This document shows, one piece after another, positions 5,934-6,952 of a DNA stretch of 6,952 nt. The stretch covers positions 1 through 6,952 of the forward strand of contig CAUABY010000114.1 of NCBI GenBank assembly GCA_958427375.1. Reading direction: 5' to 3'. A model generated the notes under the pieces. That model was not told where the DNA came from. It worked only from the letters and a program-made list of their open reading frames with translations, and did not search any database. The position numbers were made by a program, and so were the translations under genes. Source of the stretch: an uncultured Eubacteriales bacterium. GTDB taxonomy: Bacteria > Bacillota > Clostridia > Oscillospirales > Oscillospiraceae. Within the stretch, counting starts at the first letter, position 1; the number at the start of each line of letters is the position of its first letter.

Positions 5934-6952
5934 TTATATCCAAATGCTCACATTTAGATCTTGCCAATTATAAACCCTTCTGCGAGTAGAAAAGCTATAT
6001 AGATACTTTTTTGCATCATCTATTGTTAGCGTAAACGAAGCGATTTTAATGTGGTCATCAATATCAAACTCGTCGGAAGATCCATTCCCGCTTCGCAAAT
6101 ACCATCTGAACTCGTCTTTGGATACCCAAATCTTTTCAATGAAAGCTTCCACAATGCTTTCGGGAATTACTGAATATTCAAACCCCGTGTACTCCTTTAG
6201 CCGTTCTCTCAACTCTTGCAATTTCTGCATATAGTCTTGCGGACTTTGCTTTGTTTCATCAGGCTGAAGGGTTTTTATTTCTTCTGTGAGTATGGCAATT
6301 CGATTTTCAATTTCCTGCTTGCGTTCTCTGAATAACTCCTTATCAATATCTCCTTCGGCCCTCATCTCAATAAGGTTTACTCTTTTCTTTGAAAGTCGTT
6401 CTATTTCATTTTCTTTGCGTTTGATTTCTTCGGTATAGTCAGGTGTGTCCTCTTGGTCTGCAATATGCTTTTCAAGCATCGAATAGGACAAATCCATAAC
6501 CGCATCGGCATTGTCGATATACCTATCGAATATTTTTTCTGCCATCATTTCAAGTTTCCATCCTTGAATAAACGGTGAATCACAATGACCTTCTACCGAA
6601 AGACCTCGTTTTTCTCGTTCTCGGATACTCCCTCGATTTACGGAAGTATAACATTGATAATCAACACCGTCTGTACGACCGTCACGAGTGTGAAACCTTT
6701 GATTGAACTTCTTGCCGCACTGACATATCATAAGTCTGCCATATGCGGTTGTATGAGGTTTGTATCCGACTGTGTGCTTACCTTTATTTAGGTTCTTCAT
6801 CTTGCGACTTTTCGCATTCATTATCTTCTGAACCTGATTAAATTCTTCTTCGGTAACAATAGGGGTATGTTTACCTTTTACGGTTAAGTATTCTATATCG
6901 CCATAGTTTTTGATTTTTTTCTGCTTTAAGTAATCAGGTGTGTACTCCTTGT
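5934..6952 (-). CDS. Large serine recombinase, C-terminal part (5' end beyond the window)
   Basis: Site-specific recombinase of a mobile element or prophage. The frame stays open to the right edge, so the 338 residues seen are the C-terminal two thirds of a protein usually near 500-550 residues. The N-terminal resolvase domain with the catalytic Ser is outside. Visible parts are the end of the recombinase DNA-binding domain (1-50, including VKGKHTPIVTEEEFNQVQ), a zinc ribbon with Cys76, Cys78 (MICQCGKKF), Cys100 (YQCY) and Cys123 (GHCDSPF), a charged coiled coil about 170-255 (EEIKRKENEIERLSKKR), and a C-terminal domain with SIVEAFIEKIWVSKDEFRW resembling the DUF4368-like end of TndX/TnpX-type enzymes. 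The ATG at 6821 is internal, not the start. Codon use is far more AT-rich than in the genes at left, which points to transfer. In such elements the recombinase gene often lies next to an attachment site. Confident in family; the element type cannot be named. Confidence 0.9.
   Translation of the reverse strand, partial: KEYTPDYLKQKKIKNYGDIEYLTVKGKHTPIVTEEEFNQVQKIMNAKSRKMKNLNKGKHTVGYKPHTTAYGRLMICQCGKKFNQRFHTRDGRTDGVDYQCYTSVNRGSIREREKRGLSVEGHCDSPFIQGWKLEMMAEKIFDRYIDNADAVMDLSYSMLEKHIADQEDTPDYTEEIKRKENEIERLSKKRVNLIEMRAEGDIDKELFRERKQEIENRIAILTEEIKTLQPDETKQSPQDYMQKLQELRERLKEYTGFEYSVIPESIVEAFIEKIWVSKDEFRWYLRSGNGSSDEFDIDDHIKIASFTLTIDDAKKYLYSFSTRRRVYNWQDLNVSIWI

Noticed and set aside
5934..6821. A complete 295-residue protein starting at 6821
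   Set aside because: The frame is open without a stop to the window edge and the extra residues match the recombinase DNA-binding domain, so the gene is cut by the window.
1..6952. CRISPR array, tRNA or rRNA genes, replication origin
   Set aside because: I saw no regularly spaced repeats, no cloverleaf with a conserved T-arm, and no rRNA or DnaA-box clusters on either strand.

Overview
The window comes from a GC-rich, gut-type Firmicute, most likely of the Clostridia/Oscillospiraceae group (inference). Support for this is a strong AGGAGG-type ribosome binding site before most genes, consensus TATAAT boxes, a DUF4179 anti-sigma-like gene fragment of the kind common in that group, and a short palindromic repeat at the left end that I recall from such genomes. 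No marker gene for taxonomy is present.

All genes lie on the minus strand, so the biology reads right to left. Positions 5934-6952 hold the C-terminal two thirds of a large serine recombinase, visibly AT-rich, whose N-terminal catalytic part lies beyond the right edge. Positions 5706-5933 are a non-coding junction with two hairpin terminators and a TATAAT box. Positions 5331-5705 are a relic of a DUF4179 membrane protein that has lost its N-terminus and most of its C-terminal domain. A hairpin at 5285-5329 closes this block.

From 5280 down to 168 there is an intact, GC-rich stress-response module. A sigma-70-type promoter (5252-5280) precedes an OmpR-family response regulator, followed with a 4-bp ATGA overlap by a membrane histidine kinase. 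After an 83-bp gap with a hairpin and a 22-bp-period direct repeat come a MacB/LolD-type ABC ATPase and, with a 17-bp overlap, an 8-TM FtsX-type permease. The likely logic is that the kinase senses an envelope signal, the regulator is phosphorylated, and it raises transcription of the ABC pair, which exports or extracts a membrane-active compound. The substrate cannot be read from sequence.

Positions 1-167 hold no gene, but they carry a nested palindromic repeat and a strong hairpin whose T-tract points rightward. I see no convincing wholly new system. The points most worth following are the candidate operator repeats, the broken DUF4179 gene beside a serine-recombinase element, and the left-end palindromic repeat.
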